Assembly (NCBI GenBank): GCA_029204225.1 | Contig: CM055111.1 | Span: 24,923,874 to 24,987,873 of the forward strand | Length of the DNA stretch: 64,000 nucleotides | Source: Diphasiastrum complanatum | Lineage: Eukaryota; Streptophyta; Lycopodiopsida; Lycopodiales; Lycopodiaceae | Direction: 5' to 3' | Translations under genes and position numbers: made by a program | Notes under the pieces: model-generated | What the model was told of the DNA's origin: nothing | The model's input: the letters and a program-made list of their open reading frames with translations, nothing else | Databases searched by the model: none | Part shown: one piece after another, positions 44,434 to 55,045 of the stretch | Numbering within the stretch: position 1 is the stretch's first letter | Layout: the number at the start of each line of letters is the position of its first letter

Positions 44434-45192
44434 ATGAGTGAACGACGCACAAGTATGGAAAGGAACTTCCATGGGGCAACCCCCAAGATTGGTTCAAGAT
44501 TGTTATTCTTATCAAGAAAGATCGCGGGGAGGAAGTCAGATTTCATGATCGACTCCGGAGCTTCACATAACTATATCTCAAGGAGCGTAGTGGAACAATT
44601 CAGCTTGCCGACCAGGAATGTTACATCTACTCTCAAGGTAGAAACAGCGAAGGGAGCACTAGATGCAGACAAAGCGACATTGAACATCCCGGTGTAGATT
44701 GGAAGATGGAAGGCTAAACTTAGCTTTGTGATTTTAGAGATGGATGCCTTCGATGTGATTTTGGGCCTCCCTTGGTTAAATGAACACTGTATCGCAGTTT
44801 TGGGTAGGAGCTCAAACTTGGTCCTCTTGGATTATAAGGGACAAATCTGCGTGACAAAAGCCCTGCCCGGAGGAAATGCTAAGGATACCGATATTAAACA
44901 AAATCTGGCTGCAGCATTAGTGATGAAAAGAATGGCGAAAGGGAAAAGGTCAAAGTGCTTTCTTTGCATCTGTCGAGAAGTCCCAGAAGGGAAAAGCGTG
45001 CGACAAGAAAACTTGCCAAAAGAAGTGGCAGATATGTTAGAAGAATTTACCGATGTGTTCCCGGAGGCACTCCCAGCTAAGCTACCTCCTCGAAGACCAG
45101 TGGACCATAAAATTGAGTTGGTACCAGGAACAGAGCCAACTTCACGAGCACCATACAGAATGTCACAAAAAGAGTTGGCGGAACTGAAATGA
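44434..45192 (+). pseudogene. G1 aspartic protease and linker, two in-frame stops
   Basis: One frame. The retropepsin-like domain starts with FMIDSGASHNYISRSVVEQF, the catalytic Asp-Ser-Gly being intact (about 44546-44560), and continues with ILEMDAFDVILGLPWLNEH. A TAG at 44695-44697 interrupts it and a TGA at 45190-45192 ends it, just before the RT (next residues [14 protein letters not shown]). The linker EFTDVFPEALPAKLPPRRPV before RT is typical of gypsy. The ATG at 44434 is only the first Met in frame. No gag domain or zinc knuckle lies upstream, so the element lost gag or begins with protease. Confidence 0.9.
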
Positions 45193-47922
45193 CAACTTGG
45201 TGAATTGATAGACAAAGGTTTTATTAGACCTAGCGCTTCACCTTTAGGAGCCCCAGTGTTGTTCGTGGAAAAGGCGGACAAAACTCTTCGAATGTGTGTG
45301 GATTATCACATGCTTAACAAGAGTACCATCAAGAACAAGTACCCCATGCCTAGAATTGATGACCTATTCGACCAACTCAAACATGCCAAATACTTTAGCC
45401 GAATAGATCTCAGATCTGGATATCATCAAATTCGAATAGCTAAAGGTGATGAGCACAAAACGGCGTTTCGAACGTGGCACGGGAGTCACGAGTTCCTGGT
45501 GATGCCATTCGGTCTAACAAACGCACCAGCCACTTTTTGCACGTTGATGAACAATATATTTCAAGACTGCCTGGATGAATTTGTCATTGTGTACATTGAT
45601 GACATATTAGTATTTAGCCGGAACCTTAAAGATCACATTCAACATTTAAGGACAGTTCTCCAACGACTGAGGAGGAACTGCTTGTTCGCGAAAAGAGAGA
45701 AATGTGAGTTTGTGGTGGAGGAAGTTGACTTCCTTGGACATGTTATAGGCCACGGACGGATTCGAATGGATCCTAAGAAGATCAAGGCTATCTTGGATTG
45801 GCTAGCACTTAAAACTGTTCATGACATCAAATCCTTTGTGGGCTTATGTAACTTTTACAGGAGATTCATTGAGGCATTTAGCAAAATTGTGACACCACTG
45901 TTGGAGCAGACCAAGACTCATCTGAAGATGACATGGACACCGGAATGTGAAGCAGCGTTCCAAGAACTAAAACGACGGATCACTCAAGAACCCATCCTTG
46001 CCTTACCGGACTTTAGCAAACCTTTTGAAATACATACAGATGCGTCGAACTTTGTTATTGGGGCCGTGCTGATGCAAGACGGAAAACCTGTTGCATATTT
46101 TTCAAAGAAATTGAGTGACGTAGAGCAATGATGGCCAACTCATGAAAAAGAAATGGTCGCAGTAGTTCAAGCAGTGGAGCATTGGAGACATTATGTGGCA
46201 GGAAAACCCTTTAAGGCGTTCACTGATAATGTATCACTCAAGTACTTCTCATCCCAAGGTATGCTCACGCCAAAGCAAATGCGATGGCAAAACTTTCTCT
46301 CAAAATTCAATATAGACATTTTACACACGGTGGGAAAGAACAATGTGGTGGCGGACGCACTAAGTAGACAGGAACACTTGATGGCAACAGTGACAACTCA
46401 GGTGACTGGCCTACTCCAAGAAATTAGGAAGATTTATGGTGTAGATGCGTTGGCGAAGGACTTAATGATCGAATTCCAGCTGGGAAAGCCTCATAAACAT
46501 TTCACTTGGAAAGATCAAATGGTTGTTTATAAACAACGTAGAGTATATGTCCCAGACAACATCAACCTGAGGAAGAAAGTCTTGCGAGAACATCATGACG
46601 TACTAGCCGCCGGGCATCCAGGGGTGAATCGCATGTATGAACTTCTCAAAAGAGGCTTATATTGGCCAAGTATGTGGGCAGACGTTGAATCCTATGTGCA
46701 AACATGTCCGACATGTCAACAAGTGAAGGTGGAACCGCTAGCTCCGGCTGGACTACTCCAACCATTACCGGTACCAGCATACCCATGGGATTCGGTGAGC
46801 ATGGATTTTATTGTTCAACTACCACGGTGCCAAGGATTCGACTCAATTTATGTGGTGGTTGACTGGTTTTCAAAGCAAGTTCATCTAGTACCAACTAAAA
46901 GTTCAGTGACAGCTGAAGAAGTGGCAAGGTTATTTTTCAAATGTGTTTTCAAATACCACGGCCTGCCTAGAACGATTATTTCTGACCGAGACACCAAGTT
47001 CGTCGGAAATTTTTGGACTTGTCTATTTCGCCTCGTGGAAACCGGATTGAATTTCAGTACTGCATATCACCCTCAGACAGATGGGCAAACGAAGCGAGTC
47101 AATCGACAGATTGAACAATATTTACGAAATTATGTCGCTTGGGACCAATCCGATTGGGTCAACTACTTGGATATTCTCGAGTTTGCACATAACAACAACA
47201 ACCAAGTGAACAGATCTACTGGAAGGGCACCCTTCGAGATAAGCAATGGTCGGCTACCGATTGTTCCAAGCTCTTTTCTTACAGGCGTGCAGGAAACACC
47301 AGTACCCACTGTAGAGGAATTCATCAATGAGTGGCACACAAAGCTGACAGAGGTGAAGGCATTTTTAGAGCAGTCACAAAGGAGTATGGCAGCTGACGTA
47401 AACCCACATCGACGAGAACTGGAATTTGAGGAAGGTGATCAAGTATGGCTGAACACAAAGAACATTGCGTTACCAAAAGGTTTTTCTCATAAGTTCGCTC
47501 GACCTTATGCGGGACCATATTATGTCACCAAGAAGATCAACCCAGTGGCTTACCGATTAGCGCTGCCATCCAGCTTGGATATACACAATGTGTTTCATAT
47601 CTCATTACTCAAACGGTACAAACCAGATGAGCGATTTGATCGGCAACACGAACTTCGTCACCCACCAACGACACTTGATGATACGAAGAGGCAGCTTGTA
47701 CCAGAACAAATATTGACACATAGAAAGCGAACTGGCGTTCAACGTGAATATCTAGTGAAGTGGCTACGGGCTCCACTTATTGAGGCTTCTTGGGAGTACA
47801 AAGACAAACTTAAGGAGGGAGCCCCTGAAGTACTAGCAGATTATCTGCATAAGAACCAACGCAATAGCCGTTTTCCCATATCGGCACACAAAGCACTACT
47901 TGGCGGCATGCCTCTTACATAA
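45193..47922 (+). pseudogene. G1 RT, RNase H, integrase and chromodomain; one stop and a mutated integrase
   Basis: Same frame as the protease. RT has [35 protein letters not shown] and [11 protein letters not shown] (about 45592). RNase H has [13 protein letters not shown], then a TGA at 46129-46131, then EKEMVAVVQAVEHWRHY. Integrase has an HHCC zinc finger (HPGVNRMYELLKRGLYWPSM ... CPTCQQ) and a core with Asp in MDFIV and Asp in SDRDTKF, but the expected Glu in TDGQTERVN is Lys here (codon AAG, 47092-47094). A chromodomain ends the protein (EYLVKWLRAPLIEASWE, about 47745-47795). Stop at 47920-47922. No frameshift occurs in 3.5 kb. Confidence 0.93.
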
Positions 47923-48163
47923 ACATTCATGGCCATTCTGAAGTTCAAGGAACTTCCCGGTATTTTTTTTAAGTTTGCCAATAAATCACTTGCAGCTTTA
48001 CACAGGTTTTACGTAAGTGAACTTTATCTACACTTTTCCTGTGCTACTGCCAATGTATTTTGTGATTCAAAGTTGTTAAGGCCGATGAATTAGGCCCGTG
48101 CCATACGTCCTAGGTCTAGTTTGGCCCTGATGAGGACATCAGCTTTTTCAAACGAGGGGAGGA
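47923..48163 (+). other. G1 3' non-coding region and polypurine tract
   Basis: Ends in AACGAGGGGAGGA (48151-48163) directly before the LTR. GATGAGGACATCAGC, 30 bp upstream, is shared with L1 and with the inverted segment of G2. Confidence 0.85.
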
Positions 48164-48563
48164 TGTTGTAAAGCTGACTCAGGTGCACCCAACGTGCCCT
48201 GTAAGACTCTAAGGGGTGACACTCCCTAAGGTCCCAGAGCAAGTTAGAACGTCGAGGACTAAGCCTCCGACCTGTGGTGAGCCAGTCAAGTAGTCACAAG
48301 TCATGAGCTAGCTCTGGAGCTCGAGTCATGGCCTAGTCAGGAAGCAAGTTGATTCTGCCACCGGAACGGCTCCCGGGACCCATGTCCGGGAGCCAGACTG
48401 ATTCTGCCAGGCTTGCCAGGCTTAATCAGCAAAATAAAAACTAAGTCCCAAAAAGCGTGCTTTACCAGAAAGCATTATGTTTCAGAACAGAGGGGGTGCG
48501 CCGAATCACAGCAGAACTATAGGGGGAGTCCGGCAGACAGAAACTTGGGCAGCTCAACCAGCG
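48164..48563 (+). repeat. 3' LTR of G1, first part
   Basis: Matches LTR bases 1-400, ending CAACCAGCG, the last five of which (CAGCG) are the target duplication of G2. Confidence 0.93.
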
Positions 48564-49482
48564 TGTTGTAAAGCTGACTTGGGTGCACCCAGCGTGCCCT
48601 GTAAGACTCAAAGGGGTGACACTCCCTAAGGTCCCAGAGCAAGTTAGAATGTCAAGGACTGAGCCTCTGACCTGTGGTGAGCCAGTCAAGTAGTCACAAA
48701 GTCATGAGCTAGCTCTGGAGCTCGAGTCATGGCCTAGTCAGGAAAGCAGGTTGATTCGGCCGCCGGGACGGCTCCCGGGACCCATGTCCGGGAGCCAGAC
48801 TGATTCTGCCAGGCTTGCCAGGCTTAATCAGCAAAATAAAAACTAAGTCCTAAAAAGCGTGCTTTACCAGAAAGCACTATGTTTCAAACCAGAGGGGGTG
48901 CACCGAATCACAGCAGAACTATAGGGGGAGTCCGGCAGACAGAAACTTGGGCAGCTCAACCAGCGCCAGGAATCCAGTCGCCAGGTCTCAGCTCCCTCTA
49001 CCAGCACGAGCCAGGCACAATGCCCAGCACGTGTTGGTGGCCCCGAGACCGGTCAGTCTATGTATGAATGTAACCTCTTCCAAATCTAATAAAGTTGATC
49101 CTTGGGGATGATTACCATTTTGGTTTCGCCTCCGGGACTGGTCCAAGTGAAAGGACCCTTACTACAACCTTTTTGAGTTAAGGCGCCTAAGGGTCCCTGT
49201 CATCGACATGGGGCTTGTCGCTATGCCAATTGGTCAGTTTGGCGACCACTATGCCTTGGGTTTCATGTGTGGCTTGTCTTTGCCTTTGGTTACCTTTTGG
49301 GGACGGATTCTGAGTTGGCTTTCGGGTTGGTTGGGATTCCAGTTTTCTTAAGTCTGAATGGTTAAGCTTGTTACAATTCTGAGTTGGCTTTTACGTAAGT
49401 GCATGATGGATGAATGTTAGACTTAAGCGCGTGTTGGGGAAACCGCTCAAGTCCCAGCGCCCTTTGAGGCGCCGGCGCAACA
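48564..49482 (+). repeat. 5' LTR of G2
   Basis: 919 bp, TGTTGTAAAGCTGACTTGG to GGCGCAACA. It shares AAGTGAAAGGACCC and TTTTTGAGTTAAGGCGCC with the G1 3' LTR second part rather than with its own 3' LTR. Confidence 0.93.
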
Positions 49483-49484
49483 TG

Positions 49485-49497
49485 TGGTATCAGAGCC
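49485..49497 (+). other. Primer-binding site of G2
   Basis: TGGTATCAGAGCC followed by 30 bp of the usual leader (GACTAGCCGGTCAGC). Confidence 0.93.
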
Positions 49498-49527
49498 GAC
49501 TAGCCGGTCAGCTACGCAAGTCTTACA

Positions 49528-50781
49528 GGGCACGCTGGGTGCACCCAAGTCAGCTTTACAACATCCTCCCCTCGTTTGAGAAAGCTGATGTCCTCATCAG
49601 GGCCAAACTAGAACCTAAGACTCATGGCACGGGCTTAATTCACCGGCCAGACTTTAGTCACATATACAAGGGCACGGGCTTGATTCACCGGCCAAAGAAA
49701 ACCAACTGTAAAGCAGAGTAATGATATTGTGTTTTACACCCAGCACAGAAAAAGTGTGGATCTAGTTCACTTACGTAAAACCTGTGTGAAGCTGCTGCAC
49801 TTAGACATCAAACTGAAGCTCACTCCTCAATGAGAAATGCGGCTTACTTTATTAGCATGAAAGAAAAAGGTACTCACGGCTCCCTTAAGCCTCAGATATG
49901 TCATTGTCGTCGCACATCTGGATGAGTCCCCTAGGACTCTAGATATTTCGTTTGGTCGTCCAGGTTGAGCTCCTTGAGCTCTGCATCGGCACTTAGATTC
50001 ACCTTTGACGTAGAAACTGCAGGCAATGTTGGCTCCATTTGACCTCGCGTCAGCTGGTTTGTCACTGTTGGATGTCTTTCATTAAAAAAGTGAGTTTTCG
50101 CTTGGTCACACAAGGTGAGCTCCTTGAGCTCTGCATCGGCACTTGAATTCACCTTTGATGTAGAGACTATAGGCAATTTTGGCTCCATTTGTTCCCGTGT
50201 CAGCTGGTCTGTCACTGTTGGTTGTCCTTCGTTAAATAGGTGAATGAGATTGGGAGGAATGGTTGGCTCAGGTTCATTTGTGTCGTTCTTTTCTAGTTGG
50301 TCCCCTGGCACAGCTCTGACGACACAAGGTCTCCTGCCATTATATAATAACACAAGGTTAACCCCTTTTGCCAAGAAGGCCACCACATGTTCGTTAAACC
50401 AGCTTAATCCCAAAATAGCGTCGAAGGCATCCATCTTCAAGATTGTGAACGTTAGTCGATTCTTCCAGGCTCCCAGAGAGATTGGTAAGTTGGTTGCCAA
50501 TCTACAAGTGGTCATTGTACCTTTCGCGGTCTCCACACAAATAGGAGTCACATTTTCTTCACATTGGATGTCCAATTCTCCTGTCAGTTTTTCTGACAAG
50601 TAGTTATGTGACGCCCCCAGGTCTACCATGAAGTAAATGATCCTACCTTGAATACAGCCTTTCAGGTACAATAACTTGGATCCTCTCGCAGGAGTCGCCA
50701 TAAGATGTTCACGATAAGCCGCAAGTGCCCCTATCTGTTGCAAGGCATTCAGGTCAGACTCCGTCAAATCCGTTTCTGGGT
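49528..50781 (-). repeat. Inverted internal segment of G2
   Basis: Minus strand. The right part reads protease, then 3' non-coding DNA with GATGAGGACATCAGC, polypurine tract (about 49558-49571) and the first 40 bp of the LTR, which meets the plus-strand leader at a shared GTCTTACAGG. So the 3' end of an element is inserted backwards behind a 5' LTR and PBS. Confidence 0.85.
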
Positions 50782-50854
50782 CCTCTTCCAAATCTAATAA
50801 AGTTGATCCTTGGGGATGATTACCATTTCGGTTTCGCCTCCGGGACTGGTCCAA
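49931..50854 (-). CDS. 307-codon ORF: antisense LTR start, protease-like domain, tandem duplicated tail
   Basis: An uninterrupted frame with three parts. Residues 1 to about 25 are translated from antisense LTR (50782-50854). Residues 30 to about 185 are a gypsy protease-type region with FMVDLGASHNYLSEKLTGEL (the catalytic Asp-Ser-Gly reads Asp-Leu-Gly) and ILKMDAFDAILGLSWFNEH. Residues from about 205 hold a tandem duplication of about 48 residues (PTVTDQLTREQMEP and VSTSKVNSSADAELKEL, then PTVTNQLTRGQMEP and VSTSKVNLSADAELKEL). RT is absent. The ORF is a product of the rearrangement, so although open it is probably not a selected gene; the altered active site argues against protease activity. 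Confidence 0.6.
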   Translation of the reverse strand: MDQSRRRNRNGNHPQGSTLLDLEEDPETDLTESDLNALQQIGALAAYREHLMATPARGSKLLYLKGCIQGRIIYFMVDLGASHNYLSEKLTGELDIQCEENVTPICVETAKGTMTTCRLATNLPISLGAWKNRLTFTILKMDAFDAILGLSWFNEHVVAFLAKGVNLVLLYNGRRPCVVRAVPGDQLEKNDTNEPEPTIPPNLIHLFNEGQPTVTDQLTREQMEPKLPIVSTSKVNSSADAELKELTLCDQAKTHFFNERHPTVTNQLTRGQMEPTLPAVSTSKVNLSADAELKELNLDDQTKYLES

Positions 50855-51004
50855 GTGGAAGGACCCTTACTACAACCTTTTTGCGTCGCTGGCGCCTAAG
50901 GGTCCCTATCATCGACATGGGGCTTGTCGCTATGCCAATTGGTCAGTTTGGCGACCACTATGCCTTGGGTTTCATGTGTGGCTTGTCTTTGCCTTTGGTT
51001 ACCT
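50782..51004 (+). repeat. Stray LTR fragment inside G2
   Basis: Matches LTR bases about 507-725 (from CCTCTTCCAAATC to TTGGTTACC) and then jumps back to LTR base about 43, where the 3' LTR begins. Confidence 0.88.
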
Positions 51005-51006
51005 GT

Positions 51007-51866
51007 GGTGACACTCCCTAAGGTCCCAGAGCAAGTTAGAATGTCAAGGACTGAGCCTCCGACCTGTGGTGAGCCAGTCAAGTAGTCACAAAGTCATGAG
51101 CTAGCTCTGGAGCTCGAGTCATGGCCTAGTCAGGAAAGCAGGTTGATTCGGCCGCCGGGACGGCTCCCGAGACCCATGTCCGGGAGCCAGACTGATTCTG
51201 CCAGGCTTAATCAGCAAAATAAAAACTAAGTCCTAAAAAGCGTGCTTTACCAGAAAGCACTATGTTTCAAACCAGAGGGGGTGCGCCGAATCACAGCAGA
51301 ACTATAGGGGGAGTCCGGCAGACAGAAACTTGGGCAGCTCAACCAGCGCCAGGAATCCAGTCGCCAGGTCTCAGCTCCCTCTACCAGCACGAGTCAGGCA
51401 CAATGCCCAGCACGTGTTGGTGGCCCCGAGACCGGTCAGTCTATGTATGAATGTAACCTCTTCCAAATCTAATAAAGTTGATCCTTGGGGATGATTACCA
51501 TTTCGATTTCGCCTCCGGGACTGGTCCAAGTGGAAGGACCCTTACTACAACCTTTTTGCGTCGCTGGCGCCTAAGGGTCCCTGTCATCGACATGGGGCTT
51601 GCCGCTATGCCAATTGGTCAGTTTGGCGACCACTATGCCTTGGGTTTCATGTGTGGCTTGTCTTTGCCTTTGGTTACCTTTTGGGGACGGATTCTGAGTT
51701 GGCTTTCGGGTTGGTTGGGATTCCAGTTTTCTTAAGTCTGAATGGTTAAGCTTGTTACGATTCTGAGTTGGCTTTTACGTAAGTGCATGATGGATGAATG
51801 TTAGACTTAAGCGCGTGTTGGGGAAACCGCTCAAGTCCCAGCGCCCTTTGAGGCGCCGGCGCAACA
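51007..51866 (+). repeat. 3' LTR of G2, first 42 bp missing
   Basis: From GGTGACACTCCC to GGCGCAACA. It is followed at once by CAGCG. Confidence 0.92.
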
Positions 51867-52388
51867 CAGCGCCAGGAATCCAGTCGCCAGGTCTCAGCTC
51901 CCTCTACCAGCACGAGCCAGGCACAATGCCCAGCACGTGTTGGTGGCCCCGAGACCGGTCAGTCTATGTATGAATGTAACCTCTTCCAAATCTAATAAAG
52001 TTGATCCTTGGGGATGATTACCATTTTGGTTTCGCCTCCGGGACTGGTCCAAGTGAAAGGACCCTTACTACAACCTTTTTGAGTTAAGGCGCCTAAGGGT
52101 CCCTGTCATCGACATGGGGCTTGCCGCTATGCCAATTGGTCAGTTTGGCGACCACTATGCCTTGGGTTTCATGTGTGGCTTGTCTTTGCCTTTGGTTACC
52201 TTTTGGGGACGGATTCTGAGTTGGCTTTCGGGTTGGTTGGGATTCCAGTTTTCTTAAGTCTGAATGGTTAAGCTTGTTACGTTTCTGAGTTGGCTTTTAC
52301 GTAAGTGCATGATGGATGAATGTTAGACTTAAGCGCGTGTTGGGGAAACTGCTCAAGTCCCAGCGCCCTTTGAGGCGCCGGCGCAACA
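51867..52388 (+). repeat. 3' LTR of G1, second part
   Basis: Begins CAGCGCCAGGAATCC, the exact continuation of 48164-48563, and ends GCGCAACA next to CCTCA. Confidence 0.93.
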
Positions 52389-52393
52389 CCTCA

Positions 52394-53270
52394 CTTCCTA
52401 TCCATCCGCCCTGCTGTTGTCTTGTGGCCTCTTCACCTATTGCGCTCATTGATCTAAGGCCCTGCTCTGTCAAAAGAGTCTCTGCCATTGTGACCACGCT
52501 CTCCCTCCTGTGGCTGCTCCTCGTTTCCCTGTCTGTGGCCTCTCTTGGCCTCTTTACCTAACCTGCGACCTACCCCTCCCTGCTGGTTGCCCTGATCTGG
52601 ATCGCTGCTCCCTGCTGATGGTCCTCTGTTCTACGCCCTGCCGTGTCCGGATCTGCCTGCCCTGCGATCTCCTTTCTCCTTTACCTGAACCTGCTGTAGA
52701 TCCTCATTCTCTATCCTGAAACGCTACCCTGCGGCCCTCTCTGTTCCTTACCTCCTTCGTCTGAGCGACCCTGCCTACCTGCGTGGAAAAGCCTACCAGC
52801 GACCCTGATCTGCGCTGATGCCTCTGCTTCGCCTTCCTTTGCATGCGTTCTTCCTGCCCCGTGCCATCAGATCCGTGGCCAAGCCCTCTTTCCCTCTTGC
52901 GACCTCCTTTCTCGCTGTAAACGTGGGTTTGCGCTCACCCTCCCTGTTGTCATCGTTGCCCTGCCTGCCTCTCCTCCCAGCGTTCACGCTCCTCTTTTTA
53001 ATTTGCGTTTGGCCCATTAGATAGCCGAGCTCGACCAGAGGCTCTCAATCAACCGCCAGTCTACTTGCCCTTGGTATTCACTTCTTTGCCTACAGACCTG
53101 TTGTGGGACGTGCCCACTTCATCCATGCCTGCGGCTGGGCTACTTGATCAACGTCTTCTTTCGTAGTTGGCCTAAGGTCTCGACTTTGTTATTGCCATCT
53201 GCGGCCCGTTGGAGTTTGTAGGCTGTTTGCTTACTTGTGATTTCTCAGCCCTGTGTCCATTGCACCCAAA
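52394..53270. other. Pyrimidine-rich CTGCC/CCTG-rich stretch (target DNA right of G1)
   Basis: Plus strand strongly C+T rich with many CCTGC, CTCCCT and CTGATC words. Open frames on both strands lack recognisable motifs and look compositional. It may itself be a repeat family. Confidence 0.6.
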
Positions 53271-54139
53271 AAGAAAACCATGTTAGGCACAAGAAGGCCT
53301 GTCCATCGTTGATTAGGAAGGGAAATTATGGGCATTTAGATTGTTGCAAGACGGGGCATTCCAACACCTAGTTTGCAACCTGTTGATTGCCTTCTTCAGG
53401 TTTAGCATTTGTGTTGATGAGTTAAACACCTGACATTTACAAAGCCTATTCTGTCACGTTAAGGGAGGCACTAAACTCATACTTATGTTACTATTTTCTT
53501 GGTAACCATTGCTTACTGCATTACCGTCTAATTGATAAGCAAGAACTGGACTTTGCAAATACTTGCTTCGGCTATCAAGAACTTCTAACGAACGAGATAA
53601 AAGCCTATTGATTGGGAGAAATCTTAATAGCCATTTTCTAGCCCATTTAGCTGTCTGAAAGCCATGGCTTTCTATAGCGGGATGGTTCGTGACCATTTCA
53701 GAGTTCCTTAGGCTATCTGAAAATTGTCGGTAGACCGCTAGGAACCTACCTTGCCGATTGACACTGAAAGTGCCGGTGGTCATGAACGGCCTTATTTTCG
53801 ACTCCATACCCAATGGAGTTTGAGCTATTACAAAAAATCCTGAAAAAATGGGTCTCCAAGTCATTTTTCTTTTTTTTAGTCATTGTATTAAAATCTTAAA
53901 TTTACTTATTTAAACAATTAATTTTTGCAACAATAAATTGCATAAATTTGACTTTGTGATTTTCAATAATTTGAATGTATGATTTCTACAATATCTCTCA
54001 TCAGCACACAAATTTAAAATATTTGCAAATTGAAGCATGCAAACAAGAAAAAACTTTAATGTTAGAATTTATGATTCAAAATTCAATTGAATTGACAAAA
54101 AATCATAAGAGCTTATAAAAAAGAATCTCTCTGCCATTT
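53271..54139. other. Mostly unrecognised; contains a 136-codon minus ORF (53454-53864)
   Basis: The ORF reads, in parts, MTTGTFSVNRQGRFLAVYRQ, WARKWLLRFLPINRLLSRSL and VLAYQLDGNAVSNGYQENSN, a protein-like composition rich in Arg, Ser and Leu. I recognise no family and no plausible start context. It could be an old gene or organelle-derived piece, or part of a repeat. 53870-54139 is A/T-rich with nothing seen. Confidence 0.25.
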
Positions 54140-54790
54140 CTCTTTTTGAAAGCCTTCATGTTATCATAGAAATTATAGAATATGAATATAACATGCATTG
54201 GGTGCATATAAATCAAAGATTAAAAGATGTATATATGGCATGACTGTAAAGTGTGTGTGGCACATAGATCTAGCATCAAGAAGATTGAGTCAATGTGGCT
54301 TGACAATTCTAAGACAAGAGCACACTAGACATGCATCATACATTCACCACTCATCATACACATTGAAAGGAAATTTGTGATGAAAAAAAACTAAGTATGG
54401 AATTGGCTTGCTCTCAAGTAGAGAGAGAAAGAGTACATGAGCTTTCGGGTCAAGAGAGAATATGTAAAAAACATTCTAAGTGTACAATCTCAAGATCTCT
54501 CCAAAAAATCAAGAGTAGGATCACTCTCTCTCACTCTTTCATAGTGACTTGAGCTCCAAGAGGTGTAGTCATCAAGCAATATGATTGGATCTCCTACATA
54601 GCACATCTAAATTTGATTGGTCTAGTAACTTGGCCTCTTCTACATGTGATTGGACCAATTCTATGCATCTCTCTCTTTTGATTGGCCACATGACAACATT
54701 ACAACACATGATTGAATTTCACTAGCCCTCTACCATCAAGCCAAGGGTCAAAGGCCTACACTACCTCGAGCTAGATCAAGAGCGATTTTT
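54140..54790. repeat. LTR-like sequence related to copia C2 5' region
   Basis: 54400-54480 matches 6490-6570 (CTCAAGTAGAGAGAGAAA; GAGAGAATG-type blocks) in the same order and orientation. 54580-54720 has four GATTGG (reverse CCAAT) boxes. No coding sequence is present. Confidence 0.5.
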
Positions 54791-55045
54791 GGCCTAATCA
54801 TCTACTAAAATATGTACAAGGGGTAGAAAAGTCAAAGGACCCCCAAAACTCATGATAAATAACTTTTACTATTTTCACAATATACATCCATTTAAGCCTC
54901 ACCAAATCGTTGCATATCGTCATCCATTCAATTAGTAAGTATTGTTTTTCTTGGTTGCTAACCATATCTAGCCAACTGGTTTTATTAGGATAACACATGT
55001 ACAAAATGAGTCTCACAAAAGGTGAGGGAGAATATATTATGTCCA

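Larger units (their letters stand above)
48564..51866 (+). mobile_element. Gypsy element G2 nested in the G1 3' LTR, CAGCG target duplication
   Basis: CAGCG at 48559-48563 and 51867-51871 flank a complete 5' LTR (48564-49482), a PBS, a rearranged interior and a 3' LTR (51007-51866). The LTR family is that of G1. The interior is only 1.5 kb: 30 bp of leader, an inverted segment carrying the element's 3' end and protease, and a stray LTR piece. It cannot encode its own transposition. Confidence 0.93.
42802..52388 (+). mobile_element. Chromodomain gypsy element G1 (split by nested element G2)
   Basis: 5' LTR 42802-43719, PBS 43722-43734, leader, protease-RT-RNase H-integrase-chromodomain ORF with stops, polypurine tract 48151-48163, and a 3' LTR in two pieces (48164-48563 and 51867-52388) separated by G2. 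Flanks are CCTCG (42797-42801) and CCTCA (52389-52393), a 5-bp target duplication with one CpG-type change. No gag is found between leader and protease. The domain order RT before integrase, with a C-terminal chromodomain, defines a Ty3/gypsy chromovirus-type element. Confidence 0.93.

Noticed and set aside
48127-48160. CTGATGAG followed by a short hairpin, like the core of a hammerhead ribozyme as in plant retrozymes
   Set aside because: The required GAAA after stem II is absent (sequence reads CAAACG), and the other copies (49560-49600, 33620-33660) do not restore it.
52316-53024. Several open frames in the CTGCC-rich stretch
   Set aside because: Frames are open on both strands because of skewed composition; no motif or start context.
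53454-53864. 136-codon ORF considered as organelle-derived protein
   Set aside because: I cannot match it to any plastid or mitochondrial gene; left as unrecognised.
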